64,000 nucleotides of DNA from Haloferula helveola (GTDB lineage Bacteria > Verrucomicrobiota > Verrucomicrobiia > Verrucomicrobiales > Akkermansiaceae), in assembly GCF_037076345.1 (NCBI RefSeq), contig NZ_AP024702.1:5146001-5210000 (forward strand), in the 5' to 3' direction. The notes below the pieces were generated by a model that did no database searches, was not told where the DNA came from, and worked only from the letters and a program-made list of their open reading frames with translations. The translations under genes were made by a program, and so were the position numbers. Below, in pieces: positions 17,924 through 26,455 of the stretch. Each line of letters opens with the position of its first letter. The stretch's first letter is position 1.

Positions 17924-19341
17924 CCCTTGCCGTTTCGCTCAGTTCCGAAAGCGCATGGTCGATCGTCGTCGGCCTCGGCGTGCTGTGGGTGGCTCTTGGT
18001 ATTTGGTGGGGCCGGAAGGCCAAAACCAGCGAGGGTTTCATGCTGGCCGGCAGGAATGTCGGACTGTCCCTCGGCGCCGCCACGGCGATGGCGACCTGGG
18101 TGACTTCGAACACCACGATGGTCGCACCGCTTCTGGCTTATGAGAAAGGCGTGTGGGGTATGCTTGCCTATGCTTCGGCCTCCTTCGGTCTGCTGTTGTT
18201 CGCACCACTGGCATTCCGAATTCGCAGGCTTCTACCGGAGGGGGTTACCGCCGGCGACTTTTTCCGGAAACGCTACGGCCGAGTCGGTTGGGCGGTGTTT
18301 CTGATCATCACCTTGGTCTACTCGATCACCTGGCTGGTCACGATGGCGATCGCGGGTGGAAAGCTGTTGGAGGCGCTCGGTGGCATTCCCTACGCCCAGG
18401 GCATGACGCTGATCATGGTGGTCTGCGTCCTCTACACCCTCTTCGGAGGATTGTATGCGGTCATCGGAACCGACTTCATCCAAAGCCTGATCATCCTTAT
18501 CGGCATCGTCTTCATCGGCTTTACGGTGATCAACCACATGGATGTCTCGACTGTGCACGAGGAGATCTCACGCGATCAGCCGGCGCTACTCGACGTCATG
18601 ATGCCGGCCGCCATGCTGGCGATCTTCAACAACATGCTCTTCGGCTTCGGCGAGGTGATGCACAACAACGTCTGGTGGTCCCGGGCTTTCGCCATGCGCG
18701 AGAAAGTGGCGCCCAAGGCGTTCTTCCTCTCGGGCGTCTTGTGGTTCCCCATTCCGATCGCCGCCGGTTTCATCGCCCTCGCCGCCGGGCCGCTCGGCGT
18801 CAACGTGACGGATCCGTCCAAGGTCGGGCCCGAGGTCGCGGAGCATGCCCTTGGTCTTGCGGGCCTCGGGTCGTTTGCCGGGGTGATCATCCTCATCGTT
18901 CTTTTCTGCTCGATGGCGTCGTCCATCGATTCGCTGCTCGCCGCGACTTCCGACCTACTGGTGCGCGACATCTACGAGGGTCTGTTCGGACAGGAGTTGA
19001 ACCCTCAGAAGTTCCGTCCGGTTGCCGCGACGAGCATCATTGCCGTCTCGGTCATCGCGTGGTTTCTCGCCCTCAGCGGCTGGAACGTCGACCAAGTGCT
19101 GTTCAGTGCCGGCGCGCTGGTGGCGAGCCTGATATGGCCCGTGATCGCTGGCCTGTTCTGGAAACGCCTGAACCGGACTCTCGTGGTTGTCGGCATTCTT
19201 GCCGGGTGCACGACCGGGATGTTCTGCTACTTTGAGGTCCAAACCTACACCGGAGCGCTCGTCGGAGCCGCCGTTTCGATGGTGTTCACCCTTGCGGCCC
19301 GCTGGATCCGGCCGTCCGAGCTAGATTCCACCACCGTCTGA
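17920..19341 (+). CDS. Na+/solute symporter (SSS family), possibly ureide- or urea-type
   Basis: 473-residue integral membrane protein with about 13 hydrophobic segments. The N-terminal motif FMLAGRNVGLSLGAATAMATWV and LFAPLAFRIRRLLPEGVTAGDFFRKRYG are typical of sodium/solute symporters. The second resembles the DUR3 (urea) branch, but this is weak evidence of substrate. It starts within the stop codon of the FN3 gene (ATGA) and is followed 6 bp later by a 39-residue membrane protein. Divergent neighbours encode two amidases that act on ureido compounds, which again points to a ureide or carbamoyl substrate. Confidence 0.85.
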   Translation: MTLAVSLSSESAWSIVVGLGVLWVALGIWWGRKAKTSEGFMLAGRNVGLSLGAATAMATWVTSNTTMVAPLLAYEKGVWGMLAYASASFGLLLFAPLAFRIRRLLPEGVTAGDFFRKRYGRVGWAVFLIITLVYSITWLVTMAIAGGKLLEALGGIPYAQGMTLIMVVCVLYTLFGGLYAVIGTDFIQSLIILIGIVFIGFTVINHMDVSTVHEEISRDQPALLDVMMPAAMLAIFNNMLFGFGEVMHNNVWWSRAFAMREKVAPKAFFLSGVLWFPIPIAAGFIALAAGPLGVNVTDPSKVGPEVAEHALGLAGLGSFAGVIILIVLFCSMASSIDSLLAATSDLLVRDIYEGLFGQELNPQKFRPVAATSIIAVSVIAWFLALSGWNVDQVLFSAGALVASLIWPVIAGLFWKRLNRTLVVVGILAGCTTGMFCYFEVQTYTGALVGAAVSMVFTLAARWIRPSELDSTTV

Positions 19342-19347
19342 CCCTCC

Positions 19348-19467
19348 ATGTTCTCGGAAAGTTTCCTCGAATCACTCGTCCTGCTGGGCCTCGTCTGGAC
19401 CGGACTTGGCGCGCTGGCCCTGATCGTGCTGCTACTGGTCGATTGGAAACGCGGCAACCTGTGGTGA
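19348..19467 (+). CDS. Symporter small accessory protein (39 residues)
   Basis: A small open frame of 39 codons: one transmembrane helix of about 25 residues (ESLVLLGLVWTGLGALALIV), then a short tail DWKRGNLW. Its place (6 bp after the SSS symporter stop), size, single helix and the terminal [D/N]WxRG pattern match the symporter small accessory proteins found behind SSS transporters in many bacteria. It probably binds or stabilises the symporter. There is a 40-bp gap to pyrB. It is easily missed by gene callers because of its size. Confidence 0.7.
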   Translation: MFSESFLESLVLLGLVWTGLGALALIVLLLVDWKRGNLW

Positions 19468-19507
19468 GCCGATTGCTCCGCCGCCTGAATTCCCGACACC
19501 ACCTGTC

Positions 19508-20593
19508 ATGCCTGAAGACTTTGAACCCAACCCGGCAACGCCGTATCTGACCCCTCCGCGGGACTCCGATGCGACCCGTCCGGAACCCCGCAACCTATTC
19601 CAGTCGTCTCCTCCCGACCTCAAGGTGCTGGCCCAACTCAGCGGGCAAAACGTGCTTTATGCACGACAGTTCAGTTTCGAGCTTGTTGCGGAGCTTTGCA
19701 AACTCGCGGCGGTCCTCGAGCAGATCGAGATCTGGCCTTACCACCCGCTGGATGGCAAAATCGTCACCACCGCCTTTTTCGAGGCGTCGACGCGCACCCG
19801 GACCAGCTTTGAGAGCGCGGTCCACCGACTCGGTGGAAAGGTGATTTCGATCCCGGACGGATCGATCACCGGAGCGAAAAAGGGTGAGTCGCTGCAGGAC
19901 ATCGGCGAGATGTTCAACGCCTACTGCGACTGTGTCGTGATGCGTCACACCGATACCGATGCTCCGAAGCGGATGCTCGAGAATCTCCGGGTGCCGCTGA
20001 TCAATGCCGGTAACGGTTCCGGCGAGCATCCGACCCAGGCCCTCGCGGATTGGTATGCGCTCCTGAAGTGGAATCCCCGTCTCGCCGCGCCCTTCGAGAC
20101 AGGCGACCGTCGGCTCGAATTGGGAATCCTCGGCACCCCGGGTTCGATGCGCGCGGTGAAGTCGTTCCTACTGATGTCGCTCCTGTTCAGCGAGCACATC
20201 GCGAAGGTCACCGTGATTTCCGAAATGGCTGACCCGTTCGGCAAGGACGTGATCGACGCGCTCAACCGTGCCGACATCGACTACGAGGTCACCAATGACA
20301 TCCGGGAAAACCTCCCGCGCCTCGACGTGATCTACATGAACTCGATTGCGTTCCTCGGTGACTCCTACAAGGCGCTCGATTCGCGCTACAAGCTCGACAG
20401 CGACAGTCCGCTCAAGGAGGACGCTGTGATTCTCCACCCGCTTGCCCGTCTCGACGAGTTGGACACCTCTTTGGACAAGACACCCCACAATCTCTACTTC
20501 TCCCAGGCCCACGGCGCCGTGTTCGTGCGCCAGGCCCTTCTGCTCGCCGTGCTCGGCCGTCTTGACCGGCTTCCCGAGCTGAAGAGCAGCTAG
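19508..20593 (+). CDS. pyrB: Aspartate carbamoyltransferase catalytic chain
   Basis: Second step of de novo pyrimidine synthesis: carbamoyl phosphate plus aspartate gives carbamoyl aspartate. The 361-residue protein has the carbamoyl-phosphate site FFEASTRTRTSFE, the mobile loop GSITGAKKGESLQD, HPTQALADWY, and the aspartate-side HPLARLDELD. It carries an extra N-terminal tail of about 45 residues, so it is longer than the usual 305-315. No pyrI regulatory chain is nearby. It lies 40 bp after the symporter accessory gene and 33 bp before asnB, so it may share their transcript. Confidence 0.93.
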   Translation: MPEDFEPNPATPYLTPPRDSDATRPEPRNLFQSSPPDLKVLAQLSGQNVLYARQFSFELVAELCKLAAVLEQIEIWPYHPLDGKIVTTAFFEASTRTRTSFESAVHRLGGKVISIPDGSITGAKKGESLQDIGEMFNAYCDCVVMRHTDTDAPKRMLENLRVPLINAGNGSGEHPTQALADWYALLKWNPRLAAPFETGDRRLELGILGTPGSMRAVKSFLLMSLLFSEHIAKVTVISEMADPFGKDVIDALNRADIDYEVTNDIRENLPRLDVIYMNSIAFLGDSYKALDSRYKLDSDSPLKEDAVILHPLARLDELDTSLDKTPHNLYFSQAHGAVFVRQALLLAVLGRLDRLPELKSS

Positions 20594-20626
20594 TTCGATT
20601 TTCAATCCAAATACCACCCATCACCT

Positions 20627-22576
20627 ATGTGCGGCATTGCCGGCTCCTTCTCCGCCCGTCCCCTTCCCGACAATCGCGAATCCGTCCTGAACGAACAGTT
20701 GCAGGCGATCCTGCATCGGGGACCCGACGCGCAGACTACCTATCTCGAAAAGGCGAAGGGACTCGCCCTCGGCCATACCCGGCTTTCGATCAACGACCTC
20801 GAGCATGGCTGCCAGCCGATCCACTCGCTCGACAAGCGTTTCGTTTCAACCGTCAACGGCGAGTTCTACGATTTCAAGAAGCACCGCTCGCTGTTGATGG
20901 CCGAAGGCCAAAGGTTCTCTACAAAGTCTGACTCGGAGATCGCTCATGGGCTTTACCGGAAGCACGGCTTGGATTTCCTCAAGCACCTCCGCGGTGAGTT
21001 CGCGTTCGTGCTCTATGACCGGGAGAAGGATGAGCTGCTTCTGATTCGCGACCGCTGGGGTATCCGTCCGCTGTTCATCCACGTGCAGGACGGCCATACC
21101 ATCCATTGGGGGTCGGAAGTTAAGGCATTGCTGGCGCATCCCGAGATTCCCGCCGAACTCGACGAGAAGGCTGCGCTGCACCAGTTGATGCAAACGATCG
21201 CGCCCGGGATGAGCGCGTTCAAGAACATCGAGTCGCTGTCCCCGGGACATGTGCTTCGCGTCCGCCGCAAGGGCGAACGCCTGGAGATCGAGAAGTTCAA
21301 ATACTGGGACCTCGACTTCCCGGAGCAAGGCGGACACGACCGGCCGGACGACGAGGAATACCATGTCGATCGGATTCGTGAAGAACTCACCCAAGCGGTG
21401 GTTCTGCGGCTTGAGGCCGACGTCCCGGTCGGTTGCTACCTGTCCGGCGGAATCGACTCATGCTGCATCCTTGGTCTTGCGACGGGAGCAATGCAGTCGC
21501 CGGTCAAGGCGTTCACGATCGCCTTCGACAACGACGACTACGACGAGTCGAGCATCGCCAAGGAGATGGCGGTCTCGATGAATGCCGACCAGGAGATGAT
21601 CACGCTGGCGGCGGACGACCTCTACGGTGAGAACTACATCGACACCGTCTGGCATGCCGAGCGGACCTTCTACAACACGCTCGGGGTTGCGAAGAACCTG
21701 ATGTCGAAACGGGTCTGGGAGTGCGGCTATCGTTGCGTGGTGACCGGCGAGGGATCGGACGAATTGTTCGCCGGATATCCCGGCTTCAAGCGCGACATGT
21801 TCCTTCACGGCATTGCCGACGAACCCGAGCACATCCGGGCCGAGTACCAAGCGGCGCTTGAGAAGACGAATTCGATCTTCAAGGGAGCGATCCTTTCGGA
21901 AAACGAGCGGCATCATCCGGCGTTCGACGCGATCTGCGGATTCACGCCGTCATGGATTCAGCCATGGATGGAGACGCTGGATCTCGCGCGTCCGCTGCTG
22001 GGCGACGACGTGGCCCATGAGCTCCGCGACTACGATCCGATCGAGGAAATCGCGAGTCGAATCGACGGCTCGATGATGGCCGGACGTCATCCCCTCGACC
22101 GGGCCCAGTACACCTGGGCGAAGTGCCAGCTCGAGGGGCAGATCCTCAACTGGGGTGGCGACCGCGTCGACATGGCGAACAGCATGGAAAGCCGGCCTGC
22201 TTTCCTGGATCACCACCTCGCGGAGATGGCTTTCAAGGTCCCTCCCCATTTCCGCATCAAGGGGAACATCGAGAAGTATGTGCTTCGAGAGGCGGTCCGC
22301 GGTGTGCTGCCGGAGGTGCTCTACAAGCGCGAGAAGTTCGCCTTCATGGCACCACCCGCGCATACAGACGAGAAGAAGAAGGCGCGCGTTCGCGAGTTGA
22401 TCGGATCGTTCCTGAATCGGGATGCGGTGGCGGCTTGCGGGATTCTCTCACCCGACAAAGTCGAAACTTTCCTTCGGGACTACGAAGCCGACACGGATCC
22501 GACCTCGCTGGTGCGCAAAGATGCGTTGCTGAATCACCTGCTCGGGCTCCACATCCTTCATCACAAGTTCTGTTAG
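20627..22576 (+). CDS. asnB: Asparagine synthase (glutamine-hydrolysing)
   Basis: Makes asparagine from aspartate, ATP and glutamine. 649 residues. The N-terminal class II glutaminase domain begins with the catalytic Cys2 (MCGIAGSF) and includes LGHTRLSIND and VNGEFYDF. The synthetase domain has the ATP pyrophosphatase loop YLSGGIDSCCILG, followed by TGEGSDELFAGYP. About 95 residues longer than E. coli AsnB, which is common in asparagine synthases of amidotransferase type outside proteobacteria. It is the last gene of the plus-strand run and is followed by a large hairpin. Confidence 0.93.
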   Translation: MCGIAGSFSARPLPDNRESVLNEQLQAILHRGPDAQTTYLEKAKGLALGHTRLSINDLEHGCQPIHSLDKRFVSTVNGEFYDFKKHRSLLMAEGQRFSTKSDSEIAHGLYRKHGLDFLKHLRGEFAFVLYDREKDELLLIRDRWGIRPLFIHVQDGHTIHWGSEVKALLAHPEIPAELDEKAALHQLMQTIAPGMSAFKNIESLSPGHVLRVRRKGERLEIEKFKYWDLDFPEQGGHDRPDDEEYHVDRIREELTQAVVLRLEADVPVGCYLSGGIDSCCILGLATGAMQSPVKAFTIAFDNDDYDESSIAKEMAVSMNADQEMITLAADDLYGENYIDTVWHAERTFYNTLGVAKNLMSKRVWECGYRCVVTGEGSDELFAGYPGFKRDMFLHGIADEPEHIRAEYQAALEKTNSIFKGAILSENERHHPAFDAICGFTPSWIQPWMETLDLARPLLGDDVAHELRDYDPIEEIASRIDGSMMAGRHPLDRAQYTWAKCQLEGQILNWGGDRVDMANSMESRPAFLDHHLAEMAFKVPPHFRIKGNIEKYVLREAVRGVLPEVLYKREKFAFMAPPAHTDEKKKARVRELIGSFLNRDAVAACGILSPDKVETFLRDYEADTDPTSLVRKDALLNHLLGLHILHHKFC

Positions 22577-22583
22577 GAGGGGC

Positions 22584-22645
22584 AAGGAGCGGCGTCTTTC
22601 AGGCGCCGTCCCCTCCCGCCCGGCGCCCGAAGGACGCCGCTCCTT
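22584..22645. repeat. 25-bp inverted repeat between convergent genes
   Basis: The left arm (22584-22608) and right arm (22621-22645) are reverse complements at 23 of 25 positions, separated by a 12-base pyrimidine-rich loop. The arms begin AAGGAGCGGCGTC. It fills the gap between asnB (plus) and the PQQ protein gene (minus). It could act as a bidirectional terminator or be a dispersed palindromic repeat (REP-like); copy number in the genome would decide. No T-run follows. Confidence 0.7.
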
Positions 22646-22648
22646 GGG

Positions 22649-24088
22649 TTACCCCTTCACGTCGTAGCAGAACACGAGGTCCTGGTCGCGGAGGTAGAGT
22701 CTGCCGCCGATGATTACCGGGTGGGTCCAGACCTTGCCCTGTGTGCCTTCGCGGAGCTTGGTCTCCCTCGGGAGCGAAAACCGGCCGAGCTCCTTGAATC
22801 CGTCGGAGGACGCTTCGGCGAGGAAGACCGATCCGTCGTGTTCGTCGAGACCGAAGAGCATTCCGTCGGCGTAAGACACGGCGCCCTTCTGAAGCCCCTC
22901 GCCCTTTTCGCTCCAGACCCTGTCTCCCGACTCAAGGTTCTGGCAAACGAGCCCGGCACCATCGGAGAACCCGTAAACGTGCCCGTCGACACGGACCACG
23001 CCGCCGTGGTGGTTCTTCATCACCTTGTTTTCCCAGACGTCCTTTGCGCTGTCGGCGCCGATCTCGACCAGCTTGCAACCCGCTCCGTAGCCCGAGGTCA
23101 TGTAGACCTTGTCGTCGAAACAGATCGGTGTGGGAATCACCGCGGTCCGCCCGGGCGGCCACTCCGAGGTCCAAAGCAGGTCACCCGATTCGCCGTCAAC
23201 GCCCGCGAGCTTGTTCATGAAGAGCTGGACGTATTGGCGCTTGCCACCGGCATTCGAGATGACGAGTGAGGAATACTGCGCGTCCTCGGTGAGATCCTTG
23301 CTGCGCCAGAGTTCCTTCCCGCTTTTCTTGTCGAAGGCAACGATCGCTCCCTGCTTGCCTCCCGGTGTGACGACCAGCTTGTCTCCGTCGACCAAGGGCG
23401 ACTCGGAGTAACCCCATCCCGGCACCTTTCCGCCGAAACCCTTCACGAGGTCCTTCTTCCAGACCCGCTTGCCATTGGTGATATCGAAACAACCCAGTTC
23501 GCCGTTCGCGCTCATCGCGTAAACGTGTCCCTCGCTGACCGTCGGGGCCCCCCGGGGACCGCCGCCCCATCCGGTGTTGTAGCCCTTCTCCGGATCATCG
23601 CCGATCGCGGCGCTCCACAGTTCCTTTCCGGTCGCGGCGTCGAGACAGATGATTTCCGCCATTCCCTTTCGGCTGCCCGTGAAGAACAGCTTGCCGCCCG
23701 CGATCGAGGGCGAGCTGTAGCCTTTGCCTCCTTGGTCGAAACTCCAGACGAGCTTCGGTCCTTCCTTCGGCCACTCCTTCAGGAGGCCCGTGTCCGGCGA
23801 GATGTTGTCACGCGCGGGCCCCTGCCAGGTCGGCCACTCCGCCGGAGCTTTGGCGGTCTTGAGGAAGGTCTGGTCAGCGGAGGAAAGACTGGTGGTCGCG
23901 AGCTCGAACGTTTTTCCGTAACTCCTGCGCAGGGTGACCTTACCGTCGCTCACCCTGACCAGATCCGCCTCGACGGTCCTGCCGCTTTCCGCCTCGGTCC
24001 AGGTTCGTCCGGCAAGGTCCGGGGATACGCAAAGGATCGCAGCCGTCAGTGCGGCGGCCAGCAGGCGGGATTGAGGTGCGTTGGGCAT
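22649..24088 (-). CDS. Secreted SHD1 and PQQ-like beta-propeller protein
   Basis: 479-residue exported protein. A signal peptide (about 1-26) precedes an SHD1-type region (about 27-80, RTWTEAESGRTVEADLV then LSSADQTFL). A beta-propeller of PQQ-like repeats follows from about 90: WPTWQGPARDN, then blades with pattern LDAATGKELWSAAIG, FDKKSGKELW and LESGDRVWSE. Such proteins are common and mostly uncharacterised in Planctomycetes and Verrucomicrobia. Blade residues that bind PQQ in true quinoproteins were not recognised, so enzymatic activity is doubtful. It lies 50 bp after the symporter gene on the same strand. Confidence 0.85.
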   Translation of the reverse strand: MPNAPQSRLLAAALTAAILCVSPDLAGRTWTEAESGRTVEADLVRVSDGKVTLRRSYGKTFELATTSLSSADQTFLKTAKAPAEWPTWQGPARDNISPDTGLLKEWPKEGPKLVWSFDQGGKGYSSPSIAGGKLFFTGSRKGMAEIICLDAATGKELWSAAIGDDPEKGYNTGWGGGPRGAPTVSEGHVYAMSANGELGCFDITNGKRVWKKDLVKGFGGKVPGWGYSESPLVDGDKLVVTPGGKQGAIVAFDKKSGKELWRSKDLTEDAQYSSLVISNAGGKRQYVQLFMNKLAGVDGESGDLLWTSEWPPGRTAVIPTPICFDDKVYMTSGYGAGCKLVEIGADSAKDVWENKVMKNHHGGVVRVDGHVYGFSDGAGLVCQNLESGDRVWSEKGEGLQKGAVSYADGMLFGLDEHDGSVFLAEASSDGFKELGRFSLPRETKLREGTQGKVWTHPVIIGGRLYLRDQDLVFCYDVKG

Positions 24089-24138
24089 CGGGAACCATAC
24101 GAGCCGCCGTTCGTCCCCGTTTCAATCTCCAAAGTGCA

Positions 24139-25737
24139 TCAGCGGAATACCCAGACGAGCAGGGCGGTCACAATCAGGAGCACAATCGACCAGATGCGGT
24201 AGTTCCGATGCCACGGACTGCTCGCAAGACTGGCGCTCTCGGCCCGGAAGGCATCGGGTGTCCACCTCGTCGGGAGATCCTCGGTGGGGGGAGCCGTGCC
24301 GAGCCGGTTGCCGATCAGAAGCGCGGTCCACGCCACCAGGCAGCCGATCGGGGCGACGTAGAGGAAATGGATGTGCGTCTTCTCAAGAACGACGTTCAAC
24401 ACGAAGAGGACGGCTCCTGAAAGGGTGCCGGCGATCATGCAGGCCATCGCACCCGCATGATTCGCACGGGCCGAGAACATGGCGGCGAAGAAGAGTACGA
24501 CGACTGGCGGAATCGTGTAGGCGAGGACCTGCTGGAGATACTTGAAGAGTGATTCGAAGCGATCGATTTCCGGTGCCCAGAACGCAGCCAGCGCCATGAA
24601 GGCGACTGTAGCGATGCGACCAACCCTCATCAGACCAATTTGGGTTAGCTGAGGCCGGAGCGGACGGATGAAGTCCATGGTGACCAGTGTCGATGCGGCG
24701 TTGAGCGTGGAATCGATCTGGGACATCAGTGCGGCAATGAATCCCGCGAGGCACAAGCCGAGCAAGCCGGTCGGCAACAGGTCGAACATCAGCGTCGGAT
24801 AGACGAGGTCGGGTCGGGGCAACTCGGGATACAGGTGGATCGCCATGGTGCCCGGGAGGACCATGATAAATAGGACCGGCAGCTTCAGCGCGGCTGCGAC
24901 GAGAAGGCCACCCCTCCCATGATCGAGGGACTTCGCGCTCAGGGCCCGCTGGGCCATGAACTGGTTGGTGCACCAAAAGTAGAATCCGAGAATCGGCACT
25001 CCGAAGAGCAAGCCGGGCCACGGTACAGAGGCATCGTCCGCCGGACGGATCAGGCTGAGACGATCATGGCTCAGGCCTTCGGTCATCCCTTCCCAGCCGC
25101 CAACCCTGCCGAAGGCGATCCAACTGATCACACATGCGCCGACGAGCAGGAAGAGGGTCTGGACAAAGTCGGTGTAGATCACCGCCGCCAGTCCCCCGGC
25201 CATGGTGTAGATCCCCGCGAAGATCGCCAACGCGGCAATGATCATGCCGAGGTCGACATCGGGAAAGAGGAGCTTCAGGACCACGCCGCCGGCGTAGAGG
25301 CTCCCGGCGGTGTCGACGACGATGTTGAGAAACAGGGTGAGGCCCGAGAAGTAGCGTCGGACGCCCATCCCGAAACGCAGTCCGAGGAACTCGGGAAGTG
25401 TGTAGACCTTGCTGCGCAGCAGCGCCGGAAGCAGGAAGCTGGCGAAGAAGACGAGCACCACCGAGGCCATCCACTCGTAGTTGAAGACCGCGATGCCTGT
25501 GCTGTAGGCATCGCCGGCGAGACCGATCAGTGTCGTGCTCGAAATGTTCGAGGCGAACAGCGACACCCCGATGAACAGCCAGGTCATCGACCGCCCTGCG
25601 AGAAAGTAGTCTTCCGCCCCCTCATGCTTGCGGCCGATCCAAAAGCCCAGCCACAGGACAAACACCAAATAGCCGCCGATCACCGCCCAGTCCGCCGCAT
25701 GCAGCGAGGCGTCGGCTCCGATCTGTGCCAAAATCAC
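24139..25737 (-). CDS. Na+/solute symporter (SSS family, SGLT-like)
   Basis: 532-residue membrane protein with about 14 hydrophobic helices. Family features: YFLAGRSMTWLFIGVSLFASNISSTTLIGLAG (the sodium site region of SGLT-like carriers), LPEFLGLRFG, and AVIYTDFVQTLFLLVGA. This branch usually carries sugars, inositol or related polyols. It is a different subfamily from the symporter at 17920 and has no small accessory gene beside it. GTG at 25737 is the only fitting start. The gene follows engB by 52 bp; the sulfatase nearby suggests sugar scavenging, but that is a weak inference. Confidence 0.9.
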   Translation of the reverse strand: MILAQIGADASLHAADWAVIGGYLVFVLWLGFWIGRKHEGAEDYFLAGRSMTWLFIGVSLFASNISSTTLIGLAGDAYSTGIAVFNYEWMASVVLVFFASFLLPALLRSKVYTLPEFLGLRFGMGVRRYFSGLTLFLNIVVDTAGSLYAGGVVLKLLFPDVDLGMIIAALAIFAGIYTMAGGLAAVIYTDFVQTLFLLVGACVISWIAFGRVGGWEGMTEGLSHDRLSLIRPADDASVPWPGLLFGVPILGFYFWCTNQFMAQRALSAKSLDHGRGGLLVAAALKLPVLFIMVLPGTMAIHLYPELPRPDLVYPTLMFDLLPTGLLGLCLAGFIAALMSQIDSTLNAASTLVTMDFIRPLRPQLTQIGLMRVGRIATVAFMALAAFWAPEIDRFESLFKYLQQVLAYTIPPVVVLFFAAMFSARANHAGAMACMIAGTLSGAVLFVLNVVLEKTHIHFLYVAPIGCLVAWTALLIGNRLGTAPPTEDLPTRWTPDAFRAESASLASSPWHRNYRIWSIVLLIVTALLVWVFR

Positions 25738-25789
25738 CGTTCGACCCTACGGCACCCGTCAAATGGACGGGGTTATTTGGCAAAGCTGC

Positions 25790-26386
25790 CTAACAGGACT
25801 CGAGGACCTGCCCGATGAATTCGAGCATTTCTTCCCTGCCCTTGCTCTCCGGGGCGGAGGTGACGAACCACCGGGGCTCGCCCTCCACCCGATCCGCCAG
25901 CTCGGCGAGGAAGGCCTCGACATTCGACTTCAGCTTCCCGGCCTTGGTCTTGTCCGCCTTGGTGAAGGCGATCACGAAGGGCACGCCGCCGACCGCGAGC
26001 CAGTCGCAGAAATCGAGATCGATCTTCTGCGGTGTCAGTCGGCCGTCGATCAGGACGAATACGCAGCTCAGGCTCTCGCGGTTGGCGAGGTAATCGGAAA
26101 CCGCCTTCTGGAAATTCTCGCGCACCGCCTGCGGAGTCTTCGAGTAGCCGTATCCGGGCAGATCGACCAGTGACCAGTTGCCGTTGATCGTGAAAAAGTT
26201 GATCATCTGCGTGGCGCCGGGCCGGGCCGAGACCCTGGCCAGCGCCTTGCGGCCGGTCAGCATGTTGAGCAGCGATGACTTGCCGACGTTCGAGCGCCCG
26301 ATGAACGCGAACTCGGGCAAGTTCGGCGGCGGGCACAGCTCATACTCGGGAGCGCTGGTTTCGAAATCTGCGGAGCGGACTTTCAT
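25790..26386 (-). CDS. engB: Ribosome biogenesis GTPase EngB (YsxC/YihA)
   Basis: Small essential GTPase needed for large ribosomal subunit assembly. 198 residues with G1 GRSNVGKSSLLNML, G2 PGATQMINFF, G3 DLPGYGYSK and G4 FTKADK. The length and N-terminal extension are typical. It is placed between the FecR-LamG protein and the symporter, all on the minus strand with gaps of 69 and 52 bp, so it may be co-transcribed with the sigma factor. No reason to doubt identity. Confidence 0.96.
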   Translation of the reverse strand: MKVRSADFETSAPEYELCPPPNLPEFAFIGRSNVGKSSLLNMLTGRKALARVSARPGATQMINFFTINGNWSLVDLPGYGYSKTPQAVRENFQKAVSDYLANRESLSCVFVLIDGRLTPQKIDLDFCDWLAVGGVPFVIAFTKADKTKAGKLKSNVEAFLAELADRVEGEPRWFVTSAPESKGREEMLEFIGQVLESC

Positions 26387-26455
26387 CGGCGTTGCACGAC
26401 CGTTAGTCGGCCCCTTTTGCCGTCCCGGTCAATGCGCAATCTCCGCTTTGTCCGT

